Positions 22,401 to 32,500 of a stretch of 60,500 nt of DNA are shown piece after piece. A program made the translations under genes and the position numbers. The notes under the pieces were generated by a model that did no database searches, was not told the origin of the DNA, and was given only the letters and a program-made list of their open reading frames with translations. Position 1 is the stretch's first letter. Every line of letters begins with the position of its first letter. This DNA comes from Ectocarpus siliculosus (lineage: Eukaryota > Sar > Phaeophyceae > Ectocarpales > Ectocarpaceae), in the NCBI GenBank assembly GCA_000310025.1, contig FN648683.1:1-60500 (forward strand), in the 5' to 3' direction.

Positions 22401-25400
22401 AGTAGCGCTATAGGCAAATAAGCCCACCATCACGGCCGACACACACTCTAGATGTGTGTCGGTCCGGTATCGATATTCTCTCTACTCATTCGTGAATCGC
22501 CACAAAGGCAGCAACCTTCGTTGATAGCGCTGTTGAGAAAACAAGCCCACAAACCACGGCCCACACACATTACATGTGTGTGTGGCGTCGGCATTGATAC
22601 CCATTCTATTCATGCGTGAGTCGCCACACACGCATCAACCCTTGTAAGTAGCGCCGTGGATAACAAAAGCCCAACAACCACGGCGGACACATATTTTTGA
22701 TGTGTGTGGTTACGGCATTCCTATTCTCTCTACCCAGGCGTGAATCGCCATAAAGGCAACAACCTTGATAAGTAGCGCTTTAGACAAATATGCCCACCAC
22801 CACGGCCGCCTCACACTCTAGATGTGTGTCGGTCCGCTATTCATACTCGCTCTACTCATGCGTGAATCGCCACAAAGGCAGCAACCTTCATCAATAGCGC
22901 TGTTGCAGAAACAAGCCCACAAACCACGGCCGACACACATTACATGTGTGTGTGGCTTCGGCATTCATACCCTTTCTACTCATGCGTGAGTCGCCACACA
23001 CGCATCAACCCTTGTAAGTAGTGTGGTGGACAAAACAAGCCCAACAACCACGGCGGACACATATTTTTGATGTGTGTGAGTCCGGCATTCCTATTCTCTC
23101 TACCCAGGCGTGAATCGCCACAAAGGCAGCAACTTCGTTAGTAGCGCTGTTGGAAAAACAAGCGCACAAACCACGGCCGACACACACTGTTCATGTGTGT
23201 GTGGCTTCGGCATTCATACCCTCTCTACTCATGCGTGAGTCGCCACACACGCATCAACCCTTGTAAGTAGCGCCGTGGATAAAACAAGCCCACAAACCCC
23301 GGCCGACACACATTACATGTGTGTGTGGCTTCGGCATTCATACCCTCTCTACTCATGCGTGGATCGCCACACACGCATCAACCCCTGTAAGTAGCGCCGT
23401 GAACAAAACCAGCCCACCAATCACGGCCGACACACACTGTTCATGTGTGTGCGTCCGACATTCATACTCTCTCGCTTCATCGTTTGATCGTAACACAGGC
23501 AACAACCTTGTAAGAAGCGCCGTGGATAACAAAAGCCCAACAACCACGGCGGACACATATTTTTGATGTGTGTGGTTACGGCATTCCTATTCTCTCTACC
23601 CAGGCGTGAATCGCCATAAAGGCAACAACCTTGATAAGTAGCGCTTTAGACAAATATGCCCACCACCACGGCCGCCTCACACTCTAGATGTGTGTCGGTC
23701 CGCTATTCATATTCGCTCTACTCATGCGTGAAACCCCACAAAGGCAGCAACCTTCATCAATAGCGCTGTTGAGAAATCAAGCCCACAAACCACGGCCCAC
23801 ACACATTACATGTGTGTGTGGCTTCGGCATTCATACCCATTATACTCATGCATGAGTCGCCACACACGCATCAACCCTTGTAAGTAGTGTGGTGGAAAAA
23901 ACAAGCCCAACAACCACGGCGGACACATATTTTTGATGTGTGTGGTTACGGCATTCCTATTCTCTCTACCCAGGCGTGAATCGCCACAAAGGCAACAACC
24001 TTGGTAAGTAGCCCTTTAGACAAATATGCCCACCACCACGGCCGCCTCACACTCTAGATGTGTGTCGGTCCGGTATTCATATTCGCTCTACTCATGCGTA
24101 TATCGCCACACGGGCAGCAACCTTCATCAATAGCGCTGTTGCAGAAACAAGCCCACAAACCACGGCCGACACACATTACATGTGTGTGTGGCTTCGGCAT
24201 TCATACCCTTTCTACTCATGCGTGAGTCGCCACACACGCATCAACCCTTGTAAGTAGTGTGGTGAACAAAACAAGCCCAACAACCACGGCGGACACATAT
24301 TTTTGATGTGTGTGGTTACGGCATTCCTATTCCCTCTACCCAGGCGTGAATCGCCACAAAGGCAACAACCTTGGTAAGTAGCGCTTTAGACAAATATGCC
24401 CACCACCACGGCCGCCGCACACTCTAGATCTGTGTCGGTCCGGTATTCATATTCGCCTACTCATGCGTATATCGCCACACGGGCAGCAACCTTCATCAAT
24501 AGCGCTGTTGCAGAAACAAGCCCACAAACCACGGCCGACACACTCTACTACTCAGGTTTGTGGCTTCGGCATTGCCCAAACAATCACAGCCGACACACAC
24601 TTATTCATGAAATTGGTTCCGGCATTCATACCATCTCTACTTAGGCGTGAATCGCCACAAAGGCCACAACCTTCGGATGTACCGCTATTGCGAGAACAAA
24701 GGACGACCATCCGGCCGCCCCACACTCTAGATGTGTGTGGGTCCGGCATTCACATTCTCTCTACTCATGCGTGGATCGCCACAAAGGCAGCCACTCCGGA
24801 AAATAGCGCTGTTGGAAAAACAAGCCCACAAACCACGGCCGACACACTCTACTACTCAGGTGTGTGGCTTCGGCATTGATTTTCTCTGTACTCGTGCGTG
24901 AGTCGCCAGAAACGCATTAACCCTCGCAAGAAGCGCCGTGAACAAAACAAGCCACACAACCACGGCCGACACACCCAATTCATGAAATTGGTTCCAGCAT
25001 TCATACCCTCTCTACTCAGGCGTGAATTGCCACAAAGGCCACAACCTTCGGATGTACCGCTATTGCGAGAACAAAGGACCACCACCCGGCCGCCCCACAC
25101 TCTAGATGTGTGTGGGTCCGGCATTGATATTCTCTCTACTCATGCGTGGATCACCACACACGTATCAACCCTTGTAAATAGCGTCGTGGACAAACTAAGC
25201 CCACCAATCACGGCCGACACACACTGTTCATGTGTGTGTGGCTTCGGCATTCATACTCTCTCGTTTCATCCTCGGATCGCCACACAGGCAACAACCTTGT
25301 TCGAAGCGCCGTGGACAACAAAATCCCACCAGCCACGGCGGCCACATGCTATTGATGTGTGTGGTTTCGGCATAATTTTTTTCTCCACTCATGCATTATT

Positions 25401-27831
25401 CGCCTCAGAGGCAACAGGCTTTGTAAGTAGCGCTATGAACGAATATGCCCACCACCATCCAGCCGCCACACACTATTTATGTGTGTGGGTCCGGCATTCT
25501 TTTCTCTCTATTAATGTGTGAGTCGCCACGAATGCGACAACCCTCGGGAGTTCCGCTGTTGCCAAACCAAAGCACCACCATCCAGCCGCCACACACTATT
25601 TATGTGTGTGGCTTTGGCATTCATATTCTCTGTACTCATGCATGGATCGCCAAACAGGCAACAACCTTGGTAAGTAGCGCTATAGACAAATATGCCCACC
25701 AGCACGGCCACCACTCACTCTAGATGTGTGTTGGTCCGGCATTGGTATTCTCTCTACTCAGGCGTAAATCTCCACAAAGGCAGCAACCTTCGTTGATAGC
25801 GCTGTTCCTAAAACAAGTCCACAAACCACGGCCGACACACTCTACTACATGTGTGTGTGTCTTCGGCATATATTTTGTCTCTATTTGTGCGTGAGTCGCC
25901 AGACACGCAAAAACCCTCGCAAGAAGCGCCGTGGACAAAACAAGCCACACAATCACGGCCGACACACACGACATGTGTGTGTGGCGTCGGCATTCATACC
26001 CTCTCTACTCATGCGTAAGTCGCCACACACGCATCAACCCTTGTAGGTAGCACCGTGGACAAAACAAGCCCACCAATCACGGCCGACACACACTGTTCAT
26101 GTGTGTGGTTCCGGCATTCATACTCTCTCGTTTCATCCTTGGATCGCTACACAGGCAACAACCTTGTAAGAGGCGCCGTGGACTAAAAAAGCCCACCAAC
26201 CACGGCGGCCACATGTTATTGATGTGTGTGGTTACGGCATAAATATTATCCGCACTCATGCATTAATCGCCTCAGAGGACCCACCCTTTGTAAGTAGCGC
26301 TTTGGACAAATATGCTCACCACCACGGCCGCCACACACCAGAGATGTTTGTACTTTAAGCATTCCTATTCTCTCTATTCATGCGTGAGTCGCCACGAATG
26401 CGACAACCCTCGGGAGTTCCGCTGTTGCCAAAACAAAGCACCACCATCCGACCGCAATACACTATTCATGTGTGTGTGGCTTCGGCATTCATACCCTCTC
26501 TACTCATGCGCGAATCGGCACACACGCAGCAACCTTCGTTGATAGCGCTGTTGCAAAAACAAGCCCACAACCCACGGCCGACACACACGACATGCGTGTG
26601 TGGCGTCGGCATTCATGTACCCTCTCTACTCATGCGTGAAGGACGCCACACACGCATCAACCCTTGTAAGTAGGGCCGTGGACAAAACAAGCCACACAAT
26701 CACGGCCGAGACACACTATTCATGAAATTGGTTCCGGCATTCATACCCTCTCTTCTTATGCGTGAATCGCCACAAAGGAAACAACGCTCGGATTTACCGC
26801 TATTACGAGAACGAAAGACCACCACCCGGCCGCCCCACATTCTAGATGTGTGTGGGTCCGGCATTCATATTCTCTCTACTCATGCGTGGATCGCCACAAA
26901 GGCAGCAACTTCTTTAATAGCGCTGTTCCAAAAACAAGCCCCCAAACCACGGCCGGCACTCACCACATGTGTGTGTGGCTTCGGCATTCATACCCTCTCT
27001 ACTTACGCGTGAGTCGCCACACACGCATCAACCCTTGTAAGTAGCGCCGTGGACAAAACAAGCCCACCAATCACGGCCGACACACACTGTTCATGTGGGT
27101 GGTTCCGGCATTCATACTCTCTCGTTTCATCCTTGGATCGCTACACAGGCAAAAACCTTGTAAGAGGCGCCGTGGACTAAAAATGCCCACCAGCCACGGC
27201 GGCCACATGTTATTGATGTGTGTGGTTACGGCATAAATATTATCTGCACTCATGCATTAATCGCCTCAGATGCAACACCCTTTGTAAGTAGCGCTTTGGA
27301 CAAATATGTTCACCACCACGGCCGACACACACCAGAGATGTGTGTAGTTCCGGCATTCATATTCCACTATTCATGCGCGAGTCGCCACGAATGCGACAAC
27401 CTTCGGAAGTTCCGCTGTTGCCAAAACAAAGCACCACCATCCGGCCGCCACACACTATTTATGTGTATGTGGGTCCGGCATTCATATTCTCTTCACTCAT
27501 GCGTGAGTCGCCACACAGGCAACATCCCTCGTGAGGAGGGCTGTTGCCAAATTGAGCCTACCACCACGGCCGCCGCACACTATATATGTGAGTGGTTCCG
27601 GCATTGGTATTCTCTCCACACATGCGTGAGTCGCCACAAAGGCAACAACCCTCGGAAGTACCGCTATTGCGAGAACAAAGGACCACCATCCGGCCGCCTC
27701 ATACTCTAGATGTGTGTGGGTCGGGCATTCATATTCTCTCTACTCATGCGCGAATCGGCACACACGCAGCAACTTCATTGATAGCGCTGTTGCAAAAACA
27801 ACCCAACAAACCACGGCCGATACACACCACA
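19461..27831. repeat. Satellite array 3, 123-bp monomers
   Basis: About 65-70 monomers of the array 1 family. Additional dyad types occur, including CACACAT-TAC-ATGTGTG with a 3-base centre. A higher-order unit of three monomers is visible: the marker ATATTTTTGATGTGTGTG recurs at 22691, 23061, 23557, 23927 and 24297, that is offsets of 370, 496, 370 and 370 bp (three or four monomers). The first 365 bp (19464-19828) are nearly identical to 10571-10936, the last segment before the DIRS-like insertion. The array ends inside a monomer dyad where the Copia element is inserted. Confidence 0.95.
27827..27831. other. Copia target-site duplication, left
   Basis: CCACA immediately before the 5' LTR, repeated at 34928-34932 immediately after the 3' LTR. 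Removing the element restores a normal monomer dyad. Confidence 0.92.
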
Positions 27832-28022
27832 TGTTTGGGGTGCTCAGCAGGATACTGATCTACGCGGCCTCCGGGGGTTACGTGGATGATGCTTGTGTAT
27901 GATGGACATGATACGCGCGGGGCCCCTCGTGCCTCCGCGGTGCATGCCACTCTCTAATCAACCAAGGTCTTGAGTCAACCTTCTTTCTCTTTCGGCCTCT
28001 GACGGGCTACCGCACCCAAACA
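27832..28022 (+). repeat. Copia 5' LTR (191 bp)
   Basis: Begins TGTTTGGGGTGC and ends CGCACCCAAACA. Same length as the 3' LTR with four base differences (near 27865, 27892, 27917 and 27941). Confidence 0.95.
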
Positions 28023-28255
28023 CAATATATTGGGCCTGGTGTTGGTAGTGGGTATTAGCGTCTGAGCTGTGTGAGCCGGGTCAACGGAGTGGTCGACACT
28101 TTTTTTCTTTATTTCTTCAAGCTGGGATCGCGGCCAACGGGGGCGAGGACAGCAGCATTGTGTAGCTGGTGCGGTGGCCATTGCGGGGACCGGGACAGCA
28201 GGTTTTATAGCTGGGACAGCACTTCGAGGCTGAGACAGCAGGTTTAGGGTTTTAG

Positions 28256-29464
28256 TTAGATACGTCGGATGGTGGGGATACGGAGGATATTGCAGCTGTG
28301 CGCGCGAGGCTGGATGAGGCGCTGCGAGCTATAGAGGCTGCTAAGGCTGAGACGGCGGAGGTTCGGGCAGCACAGCAGCAGTCGGCGGGTGCACCTGCCG
28401 GCAGCCCAGGAGGCGCCGGTCTAGTTGCTACTGGAGGGGCTCCATCTTCATCGGTGGGGCCGACGGGGCCAGGTGGGGTGAGTCACGGTGGTGGTACTGG
28501 TGTGCCGGGTTTGCCTTTGGGAGGTACCATTGTCAGAACTCCTGTGCCTAGACTCCCGTCAAATTGCGACGCCGACGCTTTTCTTAGTTGGCGGAGACGG
28601 TTCCGGGTCTACGCGGACAACCATGATCTCCTGCATACCATCGCCGGCAGTGCTGAAGTTCCCGTTGTGAGTTGTCAAGACGTCGGATACCTGACTCGCC
28701 AGTTGGGCTCAAAGCTTGTTGGTGAGCACAAGAGGATGTGGGGTTTTATCTTGGAGGTAGCGGTGGGGGCCCCATTTGAGAACACCCTGTGCTCTTGCCA
28801 TTCCGTGGCCGATGCGTGGAGGATGATGGAGGATTGGTTTTTGCCGAACCACCCAGCCGATTGTCAGCTTCTTGTCGCCGAGCTTGACAACATCACAATG
28901 AAGGATGATGAGGACCCCAAGGTGTTCTTCTCGCGCGTTGCACAGCTTGAGACCAAGTTGCGGGCTGTGGGCATTGTCAAGAGTGAGCTGGAGGTTGTGC
29001 AGATTCTCATCCGCCAACTCCCTGCACGCTATGATGTCGAGAAGCGCAGTAGCCTTTCCAAGCGTGATCTAACCCGCGCTGAGCTGCAGGACGTCGTGCG
29101 TGGTCGGTATGCTACGCTCAAGGCTAGCGAGATGAAGTCGGCGGCTGGGACGCCGGCGGTTTCCGCTAACCCGCATGGTCTTGTTGTTGGCCGTGGTTTT
29201 GGGCACGGCGGCAACGGGGGGGGCGAAGGGGGCGGAGGCCAACGGCGGAAGGGTAACAGCGGCGACGGCCGCGGGCAATATTGGTCGTCTGGGGGAGTTG
29301 TTGCCCAACAGCAGCAGCAACCGCGGCAACAGCAACAGCCGCAGTCGCAGATGCAACAGTACCGACAGCCGCAGCAGCTGCAGCGGCAAATGCAACAGCC
29401 GTACCAACAACCGCAGCAGCAGATGCAACAGCAACAGCCGTACCAACAGCAGTCGCAGATGTAG
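28256..29464 (+). CDS. Copia gag, capsid part
   Basis: The frame is open from 28256 to the TAG at 29462. There is no ATG near its 5' end: the leading residues (DGGDTEDIAAVRARLDEAL) run back to a stop with no Met, and the ATG at 28269 is in another frame. A start by frameshift, splicing or loss of the original ATG are all possible. After an Ala/Gly-rich head comes a Copia gag (UBN2-type) core: FLSWRRRFRVYADNHDLL, then VADAWRMMEDWFLP, LVAELDNITMKDDEDP and VQILIRQLPARYDVEKRS. The C-terminal part is a Gln-rich tract (about 29310-29461) made of CAG/CAA codons. The TAG lies within this tract, where CAG to TAG is a one-base change; the same frame continues to the zinc knuckles. Gag forms the virus-like particle. 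Confidence 0.82.
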   Translation, partial: LDTSDGGDTEDIAAVRARLDEALRAIEAAKAETAEVRAAQQQSAGAPAGSPGGAGLVATGGAPSSSVGPTGPGGVSHGGGTGVPGLPLGGTIVRTPVPRLPSNCDADAFLSWRRRFRVYADNHDLLHTIAGSAEVPVVSCQDVGYLTRQLGSKLVGEHKRMWGFILEVAVGAPFENTLCSCHSVADAWRMMEDWFLPNHPADCQLLVAELDNITMKDDEDPKVFFSRVAQLETKLRAVGIVKSELEVVQILIRQLPARYDVEKRSSLSKRDLTRAELQDVVRGRYATLKASEMKSAAGTPAVSANPHGLVVGRGFGHGGNGGGEGGGGQRRKGNSGDGRGQYWSSGGVVAQQQQQPRQQQQPQSQMQQYRQPQQLQRQMQQPYQQPQQQMQQQQPYQQQSQM

Positions 29465-29827
29465 CCGTACCGGCAGCCGCAACAGCAGCGGCAGCAGCAG
29501 CGGTCCGCTATGATCGGGGTTGGCGGGATCTACGATTGCGGTAGTAACACCGTGTACTACCAGCCGGAGTCAGCACCTCCGCCCGGCGCGCCGATGGGTA
29601 CAGTGCACCGATGCATGCGGTGTGGGAGGCACGGCCACCACGCCCGGCATTGCGCCGCCCCCCGCAGGTTCGAAGGTGCGTGCGGCGCCTGCGGTCAATA
29701 CGGCCACATGTGGCGCAATTGTGCCAAAAGTAACCGGCACCCACCTCAACGTCGTAACTTCTGCTGGTGCTGTCGATCCGGAGTACGCCTACGCCACGAC
29801 GGATGCATCGGCCGCCCCATATCGTGA
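29465..29827 (+). CDS. Copia gag, nucleocapsid zinc knuckles
   Basis: Continuation of the gag frame after the TAG at 29462. Two CCHC knuckles are visible, CMRCGRHGHHARHC (about 29612-29653) and CGACGQYGHMWRNC (about 29680-29721), both with CX2CX4HX4C spacing, typical of nucleocapsid RNA binding. The frame closes at 29827. The protease-integrase frame is +1 relative to it and is open from 29520, so there is an overlap of about 300 bases in which a ribosomal frameshift or an indel could join gag to pol. Most Copia elements have a single gag-pol frame, so this arrangement is unusual or degenerate. Confidence 0.75.
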   Translation, partial: PYRQPQQQRQQQRSAMIGVGGIYDCGSNTVYYQPESAPPPGAPMGTVHRCMRCGRHGHHARHCAAPRRFEGACGACGQYGHMWRNCAKSNRHPPQRRNFCWCCRSGVRLRHDGCIGRPIS

Positions 29828-31274
29828 TATCCCGGCGGCCGATGGGATGTACTACAGTGACGCCATGATGGCCGGTGGCGGTGGTGGCGGCGGCAGCGGC
29901 GGTGACGGCAGCGGTAGTGGGGGCGGCGTTGGCAATGGGACGATCGTACAGCAGCAGGTTGTGACACCGGCCGAGCCCTTCTTTGAGTTTGTCGACATTT
30001 TCCACGGCGGCGGTGGCGTGGGCGGTGGCGATGACGGATTGCAGCCCAACGGTGCCACGGCGACAAGTGACTCGGCGGGAGCGGTTCCTGGGGCGCTTGG
30101 CGGGGACGGCGAGGTTACTTTTGGTGGCGGTCTCTTCGCGATGCACCTTGTCTGTTCCGTCTCCTCATCCCCCCCTGCGCGCGAAATACCCTACCTTTTC
30201 CCGCCTCGCCCGGACTCCACAGTCTTCCTCGGAGACTCTGGCGCCGTGGTCCACGTGGTCCCTTCCGGGGAAAAGGTGTACAGCAGGCGTCCACCGCGCC
30301 CCGAGGAGCGGCTACTCATGCTTGGCGACAGTAAGCTCATCCCGGTAGAGTTCTTCGGTGACTTGGACATGGTTTTCCATTGCCATGAGGATGTGCGTGT
30401 TACGCTAAAGAATGTTGGCGTGGTACGGGACGTGGCGCTAGATGTTCTGTCGCTGAACCAGATCCAGGAACGTCATGAGATCAAGCTCAACCGGCATGGG
30501 GCATCGATTTGGGGGGGGCTAGTGCAATTCACGAAATTCCCGCACGGGAGTTACATCCAGGGGACTCGCGTCGATCCCCTACCCCACCACGTCAAATACC
30601 CCGCGATGGTCGCGGCGATGCTACGGCCTGGCCAGCAGTCTAGTATCAACTACAACGATCCTCACTGCTCCCTCGGCCATGCCAACTCCAAGACCGTGTA
30701 CGAGACCGCTAAGCAGATGGGCATCAAGGTGACCAGGACTCCGGAGTACTGTGATGGATGTGCGGAGTCGAAGGCGATCCAGCGCGCGGTCCCCAAGGTC
30801 ATCTCACCTTCCCGCTGGACGACGCGGCCTCTTGAACGTGTCGCCATGGACCTAGCCGGTTCTTTCGGCTCATCCAGCGGTGGTGCCAAGTACTTGATGC
30901 AGATCTTGGACCACCACACCAACTACGGGTGGACTTTCTTCTTGCGGGAGAAGAGCGGTGCAAACGTCGTGGGCGCGTTCCGTGCATGGTACGCCTCCAT
31001 CAAGGCTCTCTTGGCTACTCACGGGGAGCTGGGCTGTGTTTTGACCGACAACGGCACCGAGTGGGTCAACAAAGAGTTTCGGGGACTGCTGGCGGAACTG
31101 AACGTTACGCGGGAGCTCACGGCGGTCGACGGGCCCAAGAGCAACGGTCGTGTGGAGCGGAGGATCGCGCTAGTGATGGAGGGAGGCAAGACTGGGTTTC
31201 TGGAATACCCGAAGCTTTTCCCCGGGGTTCCGTACCCGACCAAGGCGCTGTCCTTCCGGGCCATCTGGCCCTAG
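29740..31274 (+). CDS. Copia protease and integrase core
   Basis: The frame is open from 29520; the part before about 29740 is antagonistic to the zinc-knuckle frame and is probably not translated. After a Gly-rich linker (about 29872-29940) the aspartic protease motif appears as FLGDSGAVVHV (DSG near 30234). The integrase zinc domain reads HCSLGHANSK...YCDGCAESK (His/His/Cys/Cys). The DDE core has Asp in VAMDLAG (near 30846), Asp in LTDNGTEW (near 31040) and Glu in SNGRVERR (near 31150). Protease matures the polyprotein; integrase inserts cDNA, consistent with the 5-bp duplication. A TAG at 31272-31274 breaks the frame just after RAIWP; the same frame resumes at once with AFAWMNDSLNI, so this is a nonsense mutation inside integrase. 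Confidence 0.87.
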
Positions 31275-32264
31275 GCTTTCGCGTGGATGAACGATTCTTT
31301 GAACATCGCTGCTGAGGTGAGCAAGGAAGACAAGCGGTGCCCGGAGGTTAAGCTGTACGGCAAGAGGAGGATCAGGGTGGCGCTGCCGTTCATGATGCCC
31401 GGCTTCCGCCACCGTCACCGCCCGTCCAAAATGGACAGCAAGGGGGAGCGGTGCTTCTACCTGAACTCAGGCCACGATCATTCCTCGGCGACGCACAAAA
31501 TTCTCACTCAGGCTGGGGTGCCCACGTACTCCGAACACTGTACCTTTGGCTTCAGCAGCGAGGGGTTTCGGGGGGATGGACGTTCCTGGGGGTCGGTAGG
31601 AGGGACGGCCGGGGTCCCCGCGGTGGCGGCAGGAGCGGCGGCATCGGCAGCAGCTCCGCCGGCGACGGCGGCGACCTCTGGCGGCAGTGTTTTCCCCGCG
31701 GCGGCGGCGGGGGGAACGGCCGGGGACTCCGCGGTGGCGGCAGGAGCGGCGGCATCGGCAGCAGCTCTGGCGGCGGCGACGGCGACCTCTGGCGGCAGTT
31801 TTTCCCCGCGGAGGCGGCGGGGGGAACGGCCGGGGTCCCCGCGGTGGCGGCAGGAGCGGCGGCATCGGCATCAACTCCGGCGGCGGCGACGGCGACCTCT
31901 GGCGGCAGTTTTTCCCCGCGGAGGCGGCGGGGGGAACGGCCGGGGTCCCCGCGGTGGCGGCAGGAGCGGCGGCATCGGCATCAACTCCGGCGGCGACGGC
32001 GGCGACCTCCGACGGCAGTGTTATCCCCGCGGCGGCGGCGGGGGGAACGGCCGGGGTCCCCGCGGTGGCGGCAGGAGCGGCGGCATCGGCAGCAGCTCCG
32101 CCGGCGACGCCGCTGGCACCGGGCCGGCGTACGACCAGGAGACGCCTGAGACATTCGCGGCGGCGCACGCGGGGCCACACCACCACATCTGGACCCACGC
32201 CGAACACAAGGAGTTTTGCGGGCTGAGCGCACTGGGCACCTTTCAGGAGGTCGGGGCGGAATAA
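31275..32264 (+). CDS. Copia integrase C-terminal region and repeat-expanded linker
   Basis: Same frame as the integrase core, directly after its TAG. Residues AFAWMNDSLNIAAEVSK through CFYLNSGHDHSSATHKI correspond to the end of the Copia integrase domain. From about 31606 the sequence becomes a Gly/Ala/Arg-rich minisatellite (4.5 units), of which 110-bp units shift the frame and 111-bp units keep it. After the array, the frame reads HIWTHAEHKEFCGLSALGTFQEV, which resembles the segment before RT in Copia pol. It stops at 32262. The following in-frame residues TNIISSKWA still look like Copia RT entry, so the TAA may also be a mutation. Confidence 0.7.
   Translation, partial: AFAWMNDSLNIAAEVSKEDKRCPEVKLYGKRRIRVALPFMMPGFRHRHRPSKMDSKGERCFYLNSGHDHSSATHKILTQAGVPTYSEHCTFGFSSEGFRGDGRSWGSVGGTAGVPAVAAGAAASAAAPPATAATSGGSVFPAAAAGGTAGDSAVAAGAAASAAALAAATATSGGSFSPRRRRGERPGSPRWRQERRHRHQLRRRRRRPLAAVFPRGGGGGNGRGPRGGGRSGGIGINSGGDGGDLRRQCYPRGGGGGNGRGPRGGGRSGGIGSSSAGDAAGTGPAYDQETPETFAAAHAGPHHHIWTHAEHKEFCGLSALGTFQEVGAE
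31606..32110. repeat. GC-rich minisatellite, 110/111-bp units
   Basis: Copies begin with CGGTGGCGGCAGGAGCGG at 31621, 31732, 31842, 31952 and 32063: spacings 111, 110, 110 and 111 bp. The shorter units lack one base in a GTGTTTTCC/GTTTTTCC run. Codon phase is preserved across 111-bp units and lost at 110-bp units, so expansion has damaged the pol frame. Confidence 0.92.
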
Positions 32265-32299
32265 CAACGAGGAACGAACATCATCTCCTCCAAGTGGGC

Positions 32300-32500
32300 C
32301 GTCGGCAAGTCTGGCTCAGCAACGCCCGGCGGAGGAAGCACGGCAATGGACCGTTTGATCTCGTCCTCCATGGCTAGAAGCGCAAACATCCCCGGCACCC
32401 GCCCATCTCGCTTCGCCCGCGACCTCGTCACGGCGGGCGTCGCTACAAACCCCGGCTGCCCCCGACGCACGCCGGCACCACCCTCATGCTCCACCTCTGT
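32300..32500 (-). other. Apparently inverted Copia linker segment
   Basis: Between TNIISSKWA (plus strand, ends near 32300) and WKVDEFGQRVRPKARL (plus strand, from about 32507) the plus-strand translation makes no sense as RT. On the minus strand the same stretch is open (32494 to 32243) and reads ATPAVTRSRAKRDG, MFALLAMEDEI and EPDLPTAHL, which is the style of the linker that normally precedes Copia RT. The simplest reading is a local inversion or template-switch event of about 200 bp. Similarity to other Copia linkers is from memory of the family's style, not from an alignment. Confidence 0.6.

Noticed and set aside
3130-27831. CRISPR-like reading of the regularly spaced dyads
   Set aside because: The sequences between dyads are themselves conserved repeats, not unique spacers, the period is 123 bp, and the genome is eukaryotic.
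28023-28080. Copia primer-binding site candidate (TGGTGTTGG, TGGGTATTAGCG)
   Set aside because: Neither directly follows the LTR end nor clearly complements a tRNA 3' end or initiator Met-tRNA segment that I can verify.
29069-29482. Minus-strand Leu-rich ORF and plus-strand Ala/Ser/Asn-rich ORFs over the gag tail
   Set aside because: Alternative-frame readings of the CAG/CAA (Gln) tract of Copia gag.
31510-32267. Several overlapping Arg/Ala/Pro/Gly-rich ORFs on both strands
   Set aside because: They are readings of the GC-rich minisatellite in alternative frames.
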